64,000 nt of DNA from the NCBI GenBank assembly GCA_966211965.1, contig CBIHON010000002.1:251262-315261 (forward strand), given 5' to 3'. The notes under the pieces were generated by a model, which was not told the DNA's origin, ran no database searches, and was given only the letters and a program-made list of their open reading frames with translations. A program made the translations under genes and the position numbers. Position 1 is the first letter of the stretch; each line of letters starts with the position of its first letter. Shown here piece after piece: positions 33,945-42,945 of the stretch. The DNA comes from CBIHON01 sp966211965. GTDB taxonomy: Bacteria; Pseudomonadota; Gammaproteobacteria; Burkholderiales; Burkholderiaceae_D.

Positions 33945-36900
33945 GTTTGCCGCTTTGTCGGCGCTGGTCCTGCTGCTGTGCCTGCCGCTTGGCGCGCAGG
34001 CGGCGCAGCGCACCCTGGCCTTGTTGCTGGGCGATGTCGAATCGCGTCCGGCGGTGCTGGCGGTGCGCGGTTTGCAGGCACAGTTGCAGGCGCTCGACGT
34101 GGCGGTGCGCATCATCCCCGCCAACGGCATGATGCCAGCCGATCGCATGGCGTTGCGCAATGCCGATGCGGTGGTGGTGAACGTGCTCGGCCGGCAGCTG
34201 ATGCAAACCATCACGCCGGAATTGCAGGCTTTGCGGCAAGCCCGGCGCCCGGTATTCGCGGTCGGCGGCGCGCTGGACGACGAGCTGCGCGCGCTCGGCC
34301 TGCGCGAAGACCGCGCGCTGCAGGATTATCACCGCAGCGGCGGCGTCGACAACCTGGGCAACCTGCTGCGCCATCTGCTGCACACGCAGTTTGGCGCTGC
34401 CGCCGCGCCCGGGCCGGTGCAGGCGATGCCGGAGAGCGGCCTGTACGACGTTGCCGGCCAGCGCGTCACGGCCAGCTTTGCCGATTACCTGAAGAGCTAT
34501 GCTCGGCACCGCCCGGGCGCGCCCTGGGTCGGCGTGGTGTTCTACCGGGCCAGCCTGGTTGCCGGCCAGACCCTGCCGCTGGCGGCGATCGTCGCGCGGC
34601 TGGAACAGGCCGGCTACAACGTGCTGCCGGTTTTCGGCTATCCCTATGAAGTGCCGCTGCGCTATTTTCTCGACGAAGCCGGGCAGCCGCGCGTCGATGC
34701 CATCGTCGCGCTCGGGATGAAAGTCGGCGGCACCGCCGCCACCGGCGCCATGCTCGACAAGATCGGCGTGCCGGCCATCAATGCGATCACCTTGAGCCAG
34801 CAATCGGCGACGCAGTGGCAAGCCTCCAAAGTCGGACTCGACATCATCGAGCGGACCTGGCAACTGGCGGGCGCCGAACTGGCCGGCCTGATCCAGCCGA
34901 CCGTGGTGGCCAGCCGCGAGCGCGTGACCGATGCGCAAACCGGCCTGAGCTATGTCGAAGAGCAGCCGATCGCCGAGCGCATCGAGCGCCTGACGGCACG
35001 CATCGATGCCTGGCTGGCATTACGCCGCAGCACCAATGCCGACAAGCGCGTGGCGCTGTTGTACTACAACTATCCGCACGGTTCCGAAACCATCGGCGCC
35101 GCCTACCTCAACGTCCTGCCGGAAAGCCTGTGGCAAATCACGCAGCGCTTCGAAGCGGAAGGCTATAGCACCAGCGCGCCGGCCGGCAAGCAGGCGCTGC
35201 AAGCCGATATCCAGCGCTGGGGCAGCTTCACCGGCAAGGGGCAGAAGGATTACCGCAGCGGCCTGGCGCAACTGGCCGCCAGCGGCGAAGCGCTGCTGGT
35301 GCCGCTGGCCGACTATCGGCGCTGGTATGCGCAATTGCCGGATTCCCTGCGCCACGCGGTCGAGAAAGCCTGGGGCGCGCCGGAACAGGCGCCGACGCTA
35401 TGGCGCAATGCCGAGGGGCAGGCGCAGTTCGTATTCCCGGCGCGGCGCTACGGCAACCTGCTGCTGGCGCCGCAGCCGACGCGGGCCTGGGAACAGAACC
35501 TGGAAAAATTGCATAACGACGTGACGCTGCCGCCCAGCCATGAATACATCGCCTTCTACCTGTGGTTGCAGCAGGGTTACAAGGCGCACGCGGTGATCCA
35601 CCTCGGCACTCACGGCACCCAGGAATGGCTGAGCGGCAAGGAAGCCGGCCTGTCCGCCGCCGATCCGACCGAAGCGCTGATCGGCGCCATGCCCAACATT
35701 TATCCGTACGTGATGGACGACGTCGGCGAGGGTTTGCAGGCGAAGCGGCGCGGCATGGCGACCATCATCGACCACATGACGCCGCCGTTCGACGTGGCGG
35801 GCCTCAACCCCGACCTGCGTGAACTGGGCGCGCTGCTCAACGACTATCGTGTCGCCGAACAGAAGAGTCCGCTGCTGGCGCGCAGCCACCTGACCGCGCT
35901 CAACCGCCTCGCTTTGAAAAGCGGCGTGCTGAAAGACATGGGCCGCAAAAAACTCGCGAGCGAAGCCGACATGGAAGCGCTGGAAGAATACCTCGACAAC
36001 GTCGCCGCCAAGCTCACGCCGTTCGGCCTGCACACTTTCGGCGTCGCGCCCGATCCGGCCATGCAGCAAGCCACGGCGCGCGCGGTGGTCAGCCTGGACA
36101 AGGATCTCAAGCCGGCCCAGCAGGCGGCGCGGGTACAGCAGCTGGAACAGGATATCCGGCGCAGTGCCGAACTGGAACTGGCGCGCCTGATGCAGGCGCT
36201 GGCCGGGCGCTATATCCCGACCGGGCCGAGCGCCGACCTGGTGCGCAATCCGGCCGCGCTGCCGACCGGGCGCAATTTTTTCGGACTCGACCCGTCGCGT
36301 ATTCCGAGCCGTACCACCTACGAACAGGGCGCCAAGCTGGCGCAGCAACTGGTGGACGATTATCGCGCCCGCAACCGCGTCTATCCCGACAAGCTGACCA
36401 TCAACCTGTGGGGTGTGGAAACCTCGCGTCATGAAGGCATCATGGAAGCGCAGGTGCTGGCCCTGCTGGGCGTGCGGCCGACCTGGGACGAACGCGGCCG
36501 CGTGACCGGGGTGGAGGCGATTTCCCGGCATGACCTGGGGCGGCCGCGGGTCGATGTGACGATGGTTTCCTCGGGCCTGTTCCGCGACCTGTTCGCCAAC
36601 CTGCTCAAGCTGCTGGACGATGCGGCGCAACTGGCGCAGCGGCAGGACGACAGCGACAACCCATTGCAGACTAATACGCGCAAGCTGGCGGCTCGCCTGG
36701 AGCGACGCGGACTGCCGGCGCAGGAAGCGCAGCGGCTGGCCGGCACGCGCATCTTCGGCTTGCCCTCGGGCGCCTACGGCACCAACATCGAGAAGCTGAT
36801 TCCGCTCTCCAACGCCTGGCAGAACGAGCAGCAGGTGGCGGACGTTTTCATCAACCGCATGAGCCATCCTTTCGGACAAGGCAACTGGGGCGGCGAAACA

Positions 36901-37815
36901 GCAGGCGGACAGATGGATGCCGAACTGCGCCGCGAAGTATTCCGGCAGGCGCTGTCCGGCAGCAAGATCGCCCTGCACAGCCGCTCCAGCAATCTGTTCG
37001 CAACGCTCGACAACGACGATTTTTTCCAGTACCTGGGCGGCACCGCGCTGGCGATCCGCAGCGTCGACGGCAAGACGCCCGAAGTGATGGTGGCCGACCT
37101 TTCCAATCCGCGCCGCCCGCGTCACGCCACCCTGGAAAAATACATGGGCCAGGAATTGCAAAGCCGCTACCTGAACCCGCGCTGGGCCGACAGCATGCTG
37201 CGCGAAGGCTATGCCGGCACGCGCTTCATCAACCGCACCGTCGAGTATCTGTGGGCCTGGCAAGTGACCGTGCCGGAAGTCGTCGATGCGGGAAAATGGC
37301 AGCGCATGTACGACACCTACGTCGCCGACCGCCACGGTTTGCGGGTGCGCGAACGCTTTGCGCAAAGCGACAATCTGCGGGCTTTCCAGGGCATTACCGA
37401 CCGCATGCTGAGCGCGATCGAGCGCGGTTACTGGAAACCGCCGGAAGCGGTGCGCCGACGCCTGCAGCAAGAGAACGCGCGCGCCATCGCCGATGCCGGC
37501 GTGGCTTGCAGCGCCGAGTCGTGCAGCCGGGCAACGCTGCGGCAGGCGCCGCAGCTTGCGGCGCAATCGGCGGCGCCTGCCGTTGCTGCGAATGCCGCCC
37601 CGTCAACGTCTGCTGCTGCGCCGGCAAAGCCGGCCGCCGCCGCGAAAACCGTTGCCCCGGCAACCGGCGCGGCGCCGATGCAGCAAGTCGCCGGGTTCGA
37701 GATGAAGTCGCTCTCGACACTGACGCCGGCGCAAAAAACCATCGGCACGCTGGCCTTGCTGGCCTTGGCGGCGCTGCTGGTCGGACTGGGCTACTGGCGG
37801 CGCGGCGCCCGCTAG
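33931..37815 (+). CDS. Exported, membrane-anchored CobN-like chelatase
   Basis: A 1294-residue member of the CobN / magnesium-chelatase H family. Catalytic-region motifs include H557-L-G-T-H561 in 'AVIHLGTHGTQEWLSGKEAG', 'PNIYPYVMDDVGEG' and 'SHPFGQGNWGGETAGGQMD'. Unlike cytoplasmic CobN it begins with a signal peptide (residues 1-24, cut after AQA) and ends with an Ala/Pro-rich linker (about 1200-1255) and a membrane helix (about 1268-1287) with a positive tail, so the enzyme domain should face the periplasm. No chelatase AAA+ subunits are in the window. Start 33931 follows GGAAAGG. Closest described analogue in layout is HmuS of Bacteroidota haem operons. Confidence 0.9.
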   Translation: MFRNKFAALSALVLLLCLPLGAQAAQRTLALLLGDVESRPAVLAVRGLQAQLQALDVAVRIIPANGMMPADRMALRNADAVVVNVLGRQLMQTITPELQALRQARRPVFAVGGALDDELRALGLREDRALQDYHRSGGVDNLGNLLRHLLHTQFGAAAAPGPVQAMPESGLYDVAGQRVTASFADYLKSYARHRPGAPWVGVVFYRASLVAGQTLPLAAIVARLEQAGYNVLPVFGYPYEVPLRYFLDEAGQPRVDAIVALGMKVGGTAATGAMLDKIGVPAINAITLSQQSATQWQASKVGLDIIERTWQLAGAELAGLIQPTVVASRERVTDAQTGLSYVEEQPIAERIERLTARIDAWLALRRSTNADKRVALLYYNYPHGSETIGAAYLNVLPESLWQITQRFEAEGYSTSAPAGKQALQADIQRWGSFTGKGQKDYRSGLAQLAASGEALLVPLADYRRWYAQLPDSLRHAVEKAWGAPEQAPTLWRNAEGQAQFVFPARRYGNLLLAPQPTRAWEQNLEKLHNDVTLPPSHEYIAFYLWLQQGYKAHAVIHLGTHGTQEWLSGKEAGLSAADPTEALIGAMPNIYPYVMDDVGEGLQAKRRGMATIIDHMTPPFDVAGLNPDLRELGALLNDYRVAEQKSPLLARSHLTALNRLALKSGVLKDMGRKKLASEADMEALEEYLDNVAAKLTPFGLHTFGVAPDPAMQQATARAVVSLDKDLKPAQQAARVQQLEQDIRRSAELELARLMQALAGRYIPTGPSADLVRNPAALPTGRNFFGLDPSRIPSRTTYEQGAKLAQQLVDDYRARNRVYPDKLTINLWGVETSRHEGIMEAQVLALLGVRPTWDERGRVTGVEAISRHDLGRPRVDVTMVSSGLFRDLFANLLKLLDDAAQLAQRQDDSDNPLQTNTRKLAARLERRGLPAQEAQRLAGTRIFGLPSGAYGTNIEKLIPLSNAWQNEQQVADVFINRMSHPFGQGNWGGETAGGQMDAELRREVFRQALSGSKIALHSRSSNLFATLDNDDFFQYLGGTALAIRSVDGKTPEVMVADLSNPRRPRHATLEKYMGQELQSRYLNPRWADSMLREGYAGTRFINRTVEYLWAWQVTVPEVVDAGKWQRMYDTYVADRHGLRVRERFAQSDNLRAFQGITDRMLSAIERGYWKPPEAVRRRLQQENARAIADAGVACSAESCSRATLRQAPQLAAQSAAPAVAANAAPSTSAAAPAKPAAAAKTVAPATGAAPMQQVAGFEMKSLSTLTPAQKTIGTLALLALAALLVGLGYWRRGAR

Positions 37816-37933
37816 AGCATTTTTAGCCTGACCGTACGGGCCAATCTCAAGCCTCCGGTGCTCTGCGTACCCCTGTACGCGTCCGCTCCTCGGCCTGACC
37901 TTGACTCCGCACGGTCAGGCTGAAACTGCTCTA
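37813..37933. repeat. Nested inverted-repeat element after the CobN-like gene
   Basis: Outer ends TAGAGCA / TGCTCTA (37813-37819, 37927-37933) and inner arms AGCCTGACCGT / ACGGTCAGGCT (37825-37835, 37911-37921) enclose a further hairpin, GCGTAC-CCCT-GTACGC (37865-37880). It starts on the stop codon of the CobN-like gene. No coding content; it could be a small MITE, or act as a terminator. Confidence 0.65.
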
Positions 37934-38097
37934 ACGGAACGATGGTGTCACTCCCCTCGCTCCCTTTTTCCACAGACGGGAGAGGGGGGATGCGGCTCAT
38001 GAGCTTTTTGCCTGCGCTGCAGAGAACAGGCATGGCGTCTTTGAATGTCGTCACCCGACTGGACATTACCGATAACATGCCATGCTCATCGCTTCCG

Positions 38098-38150
38098 TAG
38101 GGCGGGCGCAACCCGCGCGGCAGCGGCGACAGCGCCGGTTGCGCCCGCCA
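38098..38150. repeat. Inverted repeat with 13-bp perfect arms
   Basis: Arms GGCGGGCGCAACC (38101-38113) and GGTTGCGCCCGCC (38137-38149) flank 23 bases. It resembles the common GTAGGGCGGGTGCAACCC-type extragenic repeats of proteobacteria. It lies in the region of about 790 bases between the CobN-like gene and btuB. Confidence 0.6.
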
Positions 38151-38255
38151 TCGTTGCCCGTATCTGGATTCCGGGGCTTCGCCAGCAGCACGCTCCACCC
38201 CCCAAGGCGCACACGCATGCCGGCAGGCAAGCTCTTCTCTTACCGTATAATGGCC

Positions 38256-38448
38256 GGGTTTTGGTGCCCGCACACATGCCCATGTGTGCAGTTAAACGGG
38301 AAACACGAAGCGGTCCATCCGCCGGCGTGTGCTGCCCCCGCAACGGTAAACAAGCGTCGCTTCCGGCGACTGGCCATCTCTCGATACCACTGTGCATTCG
38401 CATGGGAAGGTGAGGCGGTTCGACTTGCGAGCCCGGATACCGGCCAGG
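38256..38448 (+). ncRNA. Cobalamin riboswitch 2 (btuB / cob operon)
   Basis: Conserved elements occur in order: TTGGTGC (38261), TTAAACGGGAAACACG, GCTGCCCCCGCAACGG, ACCACTGTGC (38387), CATGGGAAGGTG and the closing GAGCCCGGATACCGGCC (from 38429). A TATAAT at 38246-38251 directly precedes it and is a likely -10 box, without a clear -35. It controls btuB, starting about 160 bases after the closing stem, and probably the cob genes that follow. Confidence 0.93.
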
Positions 38449-38608
38449 ACAGGTGGAAGTGTGCGGACGGGGATCTTCGCGATACGAATGGGGTTTGCCG
38501 CTGCCGGTATCTCCGCTGTCGATCGGTCTATTCAGCCTGCGTATTTCTGTTCAATCCAGCCCACGGGGAAGTCGGCTGGGTGCATGCCCATTTAACGAAA
38601 ACATCATC

Positions 38609-40483
38609 ATGACCTCGTCTCTTACCCGTCCGGCGCAGACAGCGCTCAAGCCCCTCGCATTTGCTTTCGCCGCCGCATTCTGCTCACCCGTTTTTGCGCA
38701 AACGGCAAAGGACAAGACGCTGGAACCCGTCGTGGTCACCGCGACCCGTTCGCCCCAGGAAGCGCGCGACGTCCTGATCGACAACGTCGTCATCACGGCG
38801 GAAGAGATCGCGCGCTCGGGACAGAATTCGCTGGTCGACCTGCTGCAGAAGCAGCGCGGCATTGAAATCGCCCGCAACGGCGGGCCGGGCACGTCGGCTT
38901 CGGTTTTCATGCGCGGCGCCAACAACAATCAAACCGTGGTGCTGATCGATGGCGTGCGCACCGGATCTTCCACTTCCGGCGGTGCAACCTGGTCGGCGAT
39001 TCCGCTGTCGCAGGTCGAGCGTATCGAGATCGTCTATGGTCCGCTCAGCACCTTGTACGGCGCCGATGCGATGGGCGGCGTGGTGCAAATTTTTACCAAG
39101 AAGGGCGAGGGTACGCCGCGCGTGACAGCGTCGGCCGGCTTCGGCAGCTATGCCACGCGTACGCTTGAGGCAGGCGTGTCGGGGGCCAGCGGCGGCGAGC
39201 ATCGCTTCAGCTATGCGATCAGTTTGGCGCAGGAAAAATCGGACGGTTTTTCCGCGACCAAGCCGGGACATTCTTCCTACAACCCGGATAAGGACGGCTA
39301 CCGGAAAGACAGCGCCAGCGGCCAGTTCTCGCTGGAACTGGCGAAGGGGCATGAGCTTGGCTTCACCTTCCTGCACAGCCGGCACGAGTCGCAATTCGAC
39401 GATGGTCCTTCGTATGACTCGCGCGGCATCGGCAAACTGGGCAGTTATGCGCTGTATTCGAAAAACCAGATCCTGCCGAACTGGAGCAGCCGGGTGCAGT
39501 TGTCCCAGGCTACCGACAAAGCGGATTCCCTGGGCAGCTTCGGTCCCAGCACTTTCAATACCACGCAAAACAATCTCAGCTGGCAAAACGATCTGAGCCT
39601 TGGTACCGACTTGCTGCAACTGGTCGTCGAACGGCGCGAAGAAAAAACCGAGTCGAGCGTGGCGAATGTCGTCGGCAAGCGCACCACCAATTCGGTGAGC
39701 GCGGCCTACCTGCTCAAGCGTGGCACCCATCTGGCCAACCTCGGTATTCGCAATGACCGCAACTCGGCGTATGGCTCCACCACCACCGGCAGCCTCGGTT
39801 ATGGCTATCGGATCACGCCAACCCTGCGCGCCAATGCCAGCGCAGGCACCAGCTTCCGCGCACCGACTTTCAACGAGCTGTATTACCCACAATTCGGCCT
39901 GGCTTCGAACCAGCCTGAAAAAGGCAGGAACGCTGAAATCGGCCTGTATTACGAAGATGGCAAATCCCAGCTCAGCGCGGTTTACTACCGCAATCGCATC
40001 ACCGACCTGCTGGTCAATACCAAGCCATGTCCGGGGCAAAGCACCGCAGCCTATCCGTTCGGCTGCGCCTACAACGTCAACCGGGCGCTCTTGAGCGGCC
40101 TGACCCTGGGCGCCAATACCAAGCTGGGCGCCTTTACCCTGCGCGGCTCCTTGGACCTGCAGAATCCGCGCGACGAGACTGCCAACAAGGACCTCGCAAG
40201 GCGCGCCCGCGAGCATGGCAGCCTGGCGCTGGAATACCAGGCCGGTGCGATCACGGCAGGCGCTGAAAGCGAATTCTCGGGGAAGCGTTTTGACACCGCG
40301 GCCAATACCGCTACCATGGGCGGCTACGGCTTGTTGAACCTGTACGCCAGCTACGATTTGTCCAAGGATTGGTCCCTGTTCGGGCGCTGGAACAATGTGT
40401 TCGACAAGAACTATGAGTTGGCCAAAAACTACGCGACGCCGGGATCGAATCTGTTCATCGGCGTGCGTTATGGCATGAAGTGA
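38609..40483 (+). CDS. btuB: TonB-dependent vitamin B12 receptor BtuB
   Basis: A 624-residue outer-membrane receptor with signal peptide ('FAFAAAFCSPVFAQ'), a TonB box near 'LEPVVVTATRSP', plug motifs 'LVDLLQKQRGIEIARNGGPGT' and 'VFMRGANNNQTVVLIDGVR', and barrel end 'NLFIGVRYGMK' approximating the usual terminal pattern. It binds cobalamins and related corrinoids and passes them to the periplasm using TonB energy. Placed directly behind a cobalamin riboswitch and ahead of btuC/btuD. Confidence 0.95.
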   Translation: MTSSLTRPAQTALKPLAFAFAAAFCSPVFAQTAKDKTLEPVVVTATRSPQEARDVLIDNVVITAEEIARSGQNSLVDLLQKQRGIEIARNGGPGTSASVFMRGANNNQTVVLIDGVRTGSSTSGGATWSAIPLSQVERIEIVYGPLSTLYGADAMGGVVQIFTKKGEGTPRVTASAGFGSYATRTLEAGVSGASGGEHRFSYAISLAQEKSDGFSATKPGHSSYNPDKDGYRKDSASGQFSLELAKGHELGFTFLHSRHESQFDDGPSYDSRGIGKLGSYALYSKNQILPNWSSRVQLSQATDKADSLGSFGPSTFNTTQNNLSWQNDLSLGTDLLQLVVERREEKTESSVANVVGKRTTNSVSAAYLLKRGTHLANLGIRNDRNSAYGSTTTGSLGYGYRITPTLRANASAGTSFRAPTFNELYYPQFGLASNQPEKGRNAEIGLYYEDGKSQLSAVYYRNRITDLLVNTKPCPGQSTAAYPFGCAYNVNRALLSGLTLGANTKLGAFTLRGSLDLQNPRDETANKDLARRAREHGSLALEYQAGAITAGAESEFSGKRFDTAANTATMGGYGLLNLYASYDLSKDWSLFGRWNNVFDKNYELAKNYATPGSNLFIGVRYGMK

Positions 40484-40527
40484 TCGGGCAGGGCTCGGCA
40501 TTTTCGCGCGGCAAACATAAGGCAATC

Positions 40528-41553
40528 GTGCATCCTCCGTTCCACACGTCCCGCCGGCGGGCGGTCCTCATCGTAAGCGTGCTGGCGGCGCTGGCCGTGG
40601 CCAGCCTGCTGTTTTCCGGCATGACCGGCTCCATCGCCTTGCCGCCGGCGGACGTGCTGCCGGCCTTGCGCGAGATGCTGAGCGGCAAACCATCGACCAT
40701 GGCGGCCACGCTGCTGGATTTGCGTTTGAGCCGCGCCTTGTCCGCCTTCGTGACCGGCGCCTCGCTGGCGCTGGCGGGCGTGATGATGCAAGCCTTGCTG
40801 CGCAATCCGCTGGCCGATCCTTATGTGCTCGGCGTCTCCGGCGGCGCGGCGGTCGGCGCCCTGGCCATGATCCTGTTCATGGGCGCGGTGTGGATGATCG
40901 ATGCGGCGGCCTTTGGCGGCTCGGTGGCGATATCAATGATGCTGTACCTGTTCGCGCGACGCGATCTGCGCGGCGGCGCGGCGGCCGAGGGCGGCACCTC
41001 GCTGTTGCTGTTGACCGGCGTGATTCTGCAGACCGGCTGCATGGCGCTGGTGTCGCTGATGTTGTCGATCGCGCCGGAGGGCCGTTTGCGCGGCATGGTG
41101 TTCTGGATGATCGGCGACCTGTCGGGCGTGCAATTGCGCTGGCTGCCGTGGCTGCTGCTGGCCGGCGCTACAGTATTCGCGCTGCGGTCCGCGCGGGCGA
41201 TCAACGTGGTTGCGCTGCATGCGGAAGCGGCGGCGACGCTCGGCATCCGGGTCGGCTCCTTGCGCCGGGGCTTGTTTCTCTGTTCCGGCCTGCTCACCGC
41301 CAGCGCCGTGACCAGCGCCGGCAGCATCGGCTTCGTCGGCCTGATCGTGCCGCACGCCTGCCGCTTCGCGCTCGGGCCGGATCATCGCCTGCTGTTGCCG
41401 GTAGCGACGCTGGCCGGCGGCACCTTCCTGGTATTAGCCGATACGCTGGCGCGCACCATCCTGGCGCCGCAGCAATTGCCGGTCGGCGTCGTGACCGCGC
41501 TGATCGGCGTGCCGGTATTCCTGTTTCAACTGCATCAATTGCGGCGCGGCTGA
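40528..41553 (+). CDS. btuC: Vitamin B12 ABC transporter permease BtuC
   Basis: A FecCD-family permease of about 341 residues with some ten membrane helices. Typical motifs: 'LRLSRALSAFVTGASLALAGVMMQALLRNPLADPYVLGVSGG', split here as two runs of the permease signature, and 'SAGSIGFVGLIVPHACRF'. The start is uncertain: GTG 40528 has AAGG 5 bases ahead; GTG 40480 overlaps the btuB stop without a ribosome site. Followed after 1 base by the ATPase gene. Confidence 0.93.
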   Translation: MHPPFHTSRRRAVLIVSVLAALAVASLLFSGMTGSIALPPADVLPALREMLSGKPSTMAATLLDLRLSRALSAFVTGASLALAGVMMQALLRNPLADPYVLGVSGGAAVGALAMILFMGAVWMIDAAAFGGSVAISMMLYLFARRDLRGGAAAEGGTSLLLLTGVILQTGCMALVSLMLSIAPEGRLRGMVFWMIGDLSGVQLRWLPWLLLAGATVFALRSARAINVVALHAEAAATLGIRVGSLRRGLFLCSGLLTASAVTSAGSIGFVGLIVPHACRFALGPDHRLLLPVATLAGGTFLVLADTLARTILAPQQLPVGVVTALIGVPVFLFQLHQLRRG

Positions 41554-41554
41554 C

Positions 41555-42328
41555 ATGATGCGTACGATCAATTTACAACTTCGAATGGGCGCGCGCATCC
41601 TGGTCGACCGCCTGGATTGGCAGATCGAACCCGGCCAATGCTGGTGCGTGATCGGCCGCAACGGCGCGGGCAAAAGCACGCTGCTGCGCACCCTGGCCGG
41701 CTTGCGCCGACCCGACGGCGGCAGTGTGCAGATGCAAGGCCGTGCCTTGAGCGATTGGCCGTTGCCGGCGCTGGCGCGCGAGCGCGCATTTTTGCCGCAA
41801 GCACGCAACGACGCCTTCGGCTATCGCGTGATCGAAACCGTGCTCACCGCGCGCCACCCGTATCACGCCGACCGCTATTGGGAAGGCAGCGACGACCATC
41901 AGGCCGCTTACGCCGCCTTGCAGGCGATGGAAGTGGCCGACCTGGCGCAGCGTGACGTGCGCACCCTGTCGGGAGGCGAACGCCAGCGCGTCGCGATCGC
42001 CGCGCTGCTGGCGCAGGACACGCCTTTGCTGCTGCTGGACGAGCCGGCCAATGCGCTCGATCTTGCGCATCAGGTCAGCGTGATGGGTCTGCTGGCGCGG
42101 CTGTGCCGCGATCAGGGCAAGACGGCGGTGATGGTCGGGCATGACCTGAACCTTGCGCATAGCGTCGCCAGCCACGCATTGCTGTTGATGGGCGACGGCG
42201 AGTGGCTGGCAGGGACCGTGGCCGAAGTGATGCGGGCGGATATCCTGAGCCGTTTCCTGGGCCACCCGATCGAAGCGATACAACACGGCAAGCGCAGCAT
42301 TTTCATTCCAATAGAGGAAACGCCATGA
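41555..42328 (+). CDS. btuD: Vitamin B12 ABC transporter ATPase BtuD
   Basis: A 257-residue ABC ATPase: Walker A 'IGRNGAGKSTLLRTL', signature 'LSGGERQRVAIAALLAQ', Walker B 'LLLLDEPANALDL' and switch His in 'VMVGHDLNLAHS'. It powers uptake through BtuC with the binding protein encoded at 48007. One base after btuC and overlapping cobO by 4 bases, so it is translationally coupled in the operon. Confidence 0.94.
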   Translation: MMRTINLQLRMGARILVDRLDWQIEPGQCWCVIGRNGAGKSTLLRTLAGLRRPDGGSVQMQGRALSDWPLPALARERAFLPQARNDAFGYRVIETVLTARHPYHADRYWEGSDDHQAAYAALQAMEVADLAQRDVRTLSGGERQRVAIAALLAQDTPLLLLDEPANALDLAHQVSVMGLLARLCRDQGKTAVMVGHDLNLAHSVASHALLLMGDGEWLAGTVAEVMRADILSRFLGHPIEAIQHGKRSIFIPIEETP

Positions 42329-42945
42329 GCGAGCAGAACAAGCAAGACGGCATCAACGAGCGGCATCGCGCGCGCATGGAGCGCAAGAAAGCGGTGGTCG
42401 ATGAAAAAATCAAGCAGGCGCAGCGCGAGACCGGCGTCATCGTCGTCAACACCGGCAACGGCAAGGGCAAAAGCTCCAGCGGTTTCGGCATGGTGATCCG
42501 TGCAATGGGGCACGGCATGAAAGTCGGCGTGGTGCAATTCATCAAGGGCGCGATGTCGACCGGCGAAGAAAAATTCCTGCGGCGTTTCCCCGGTGAAGTC
42601 AGCTTCCATGCGATGGGCGAAGGCTATACCTGGGAAACCCAGAACCGCGAGCGCGACATCGAAAAAGCGCAAGCCGCCTGGCAAAAGGCCAAGACGTTTC
42701 TGGCCGACCCGGCGATCGGCCTGGTAGTGCTGGATGAACTGAATATCGCCTTGAAATACCAGTACCTCGACGTGCAAAAAGTAATCGCCGATCTGCTGGG
42801 CCGTCCCGAAATGCAGCACGTCGTGATCACCGGCCGCGGCGCGCCGCCGGAACTGATCGAGATCGCCGACACGGTGACCGAGATGCAGCTGGTCAAGCAT
42901 GCGTTCAAGGATGGCATCATGGCGCAGCCCGGAGTCGAGTGGTAA
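42325..42945 (+). CDS. cobO: Cob(I)yrinic acid a,c-diamide adenosyltransferase CobO
   Basis: A 206-residue CobA/CobO-type corrinoid adenosyltransferase with the P-loop 'VVNTGNGKGKSSSGFGMVIR' and 'GVVQFIKGAMSTGEEKF', 'VLDELNIALKYQYL', 'VITGRGAPPELIEIAD'. It attaches the 5'-deoxyadenosyl group to cobalt of imported or partly made corrinoids. Its ATG overlaps the btuD stop, and its stop overlaps cobB. Confidence 0.95.
   Translation: MSEQNKQDGINERHRARMERKKAVVDEKIKQAQRETGVIVVNTGNGKGKSSSGFGMVIRAMGHGMKVGVVQFIKGAMSTGEEKFLRRFPGEVSFHAMGEGYTWETQNRERDIEKAQAAWQKAKTFLADPAIGLVVLDELNIALKYQYLDVQKVIADLLGRPEMQHVVITGRGAPPELIEIADTVTEMQLVKHAFKDGIMAQPGVEW

Noticed and set aside
35398..37566. Long open frame (about 720 codons) antisense to the CobN-like gene
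   Set aside because: It is the high-GC shadow of the sense gene; residue content (rich in Arg, Gln, His) and lack of any domain fit an artefact.
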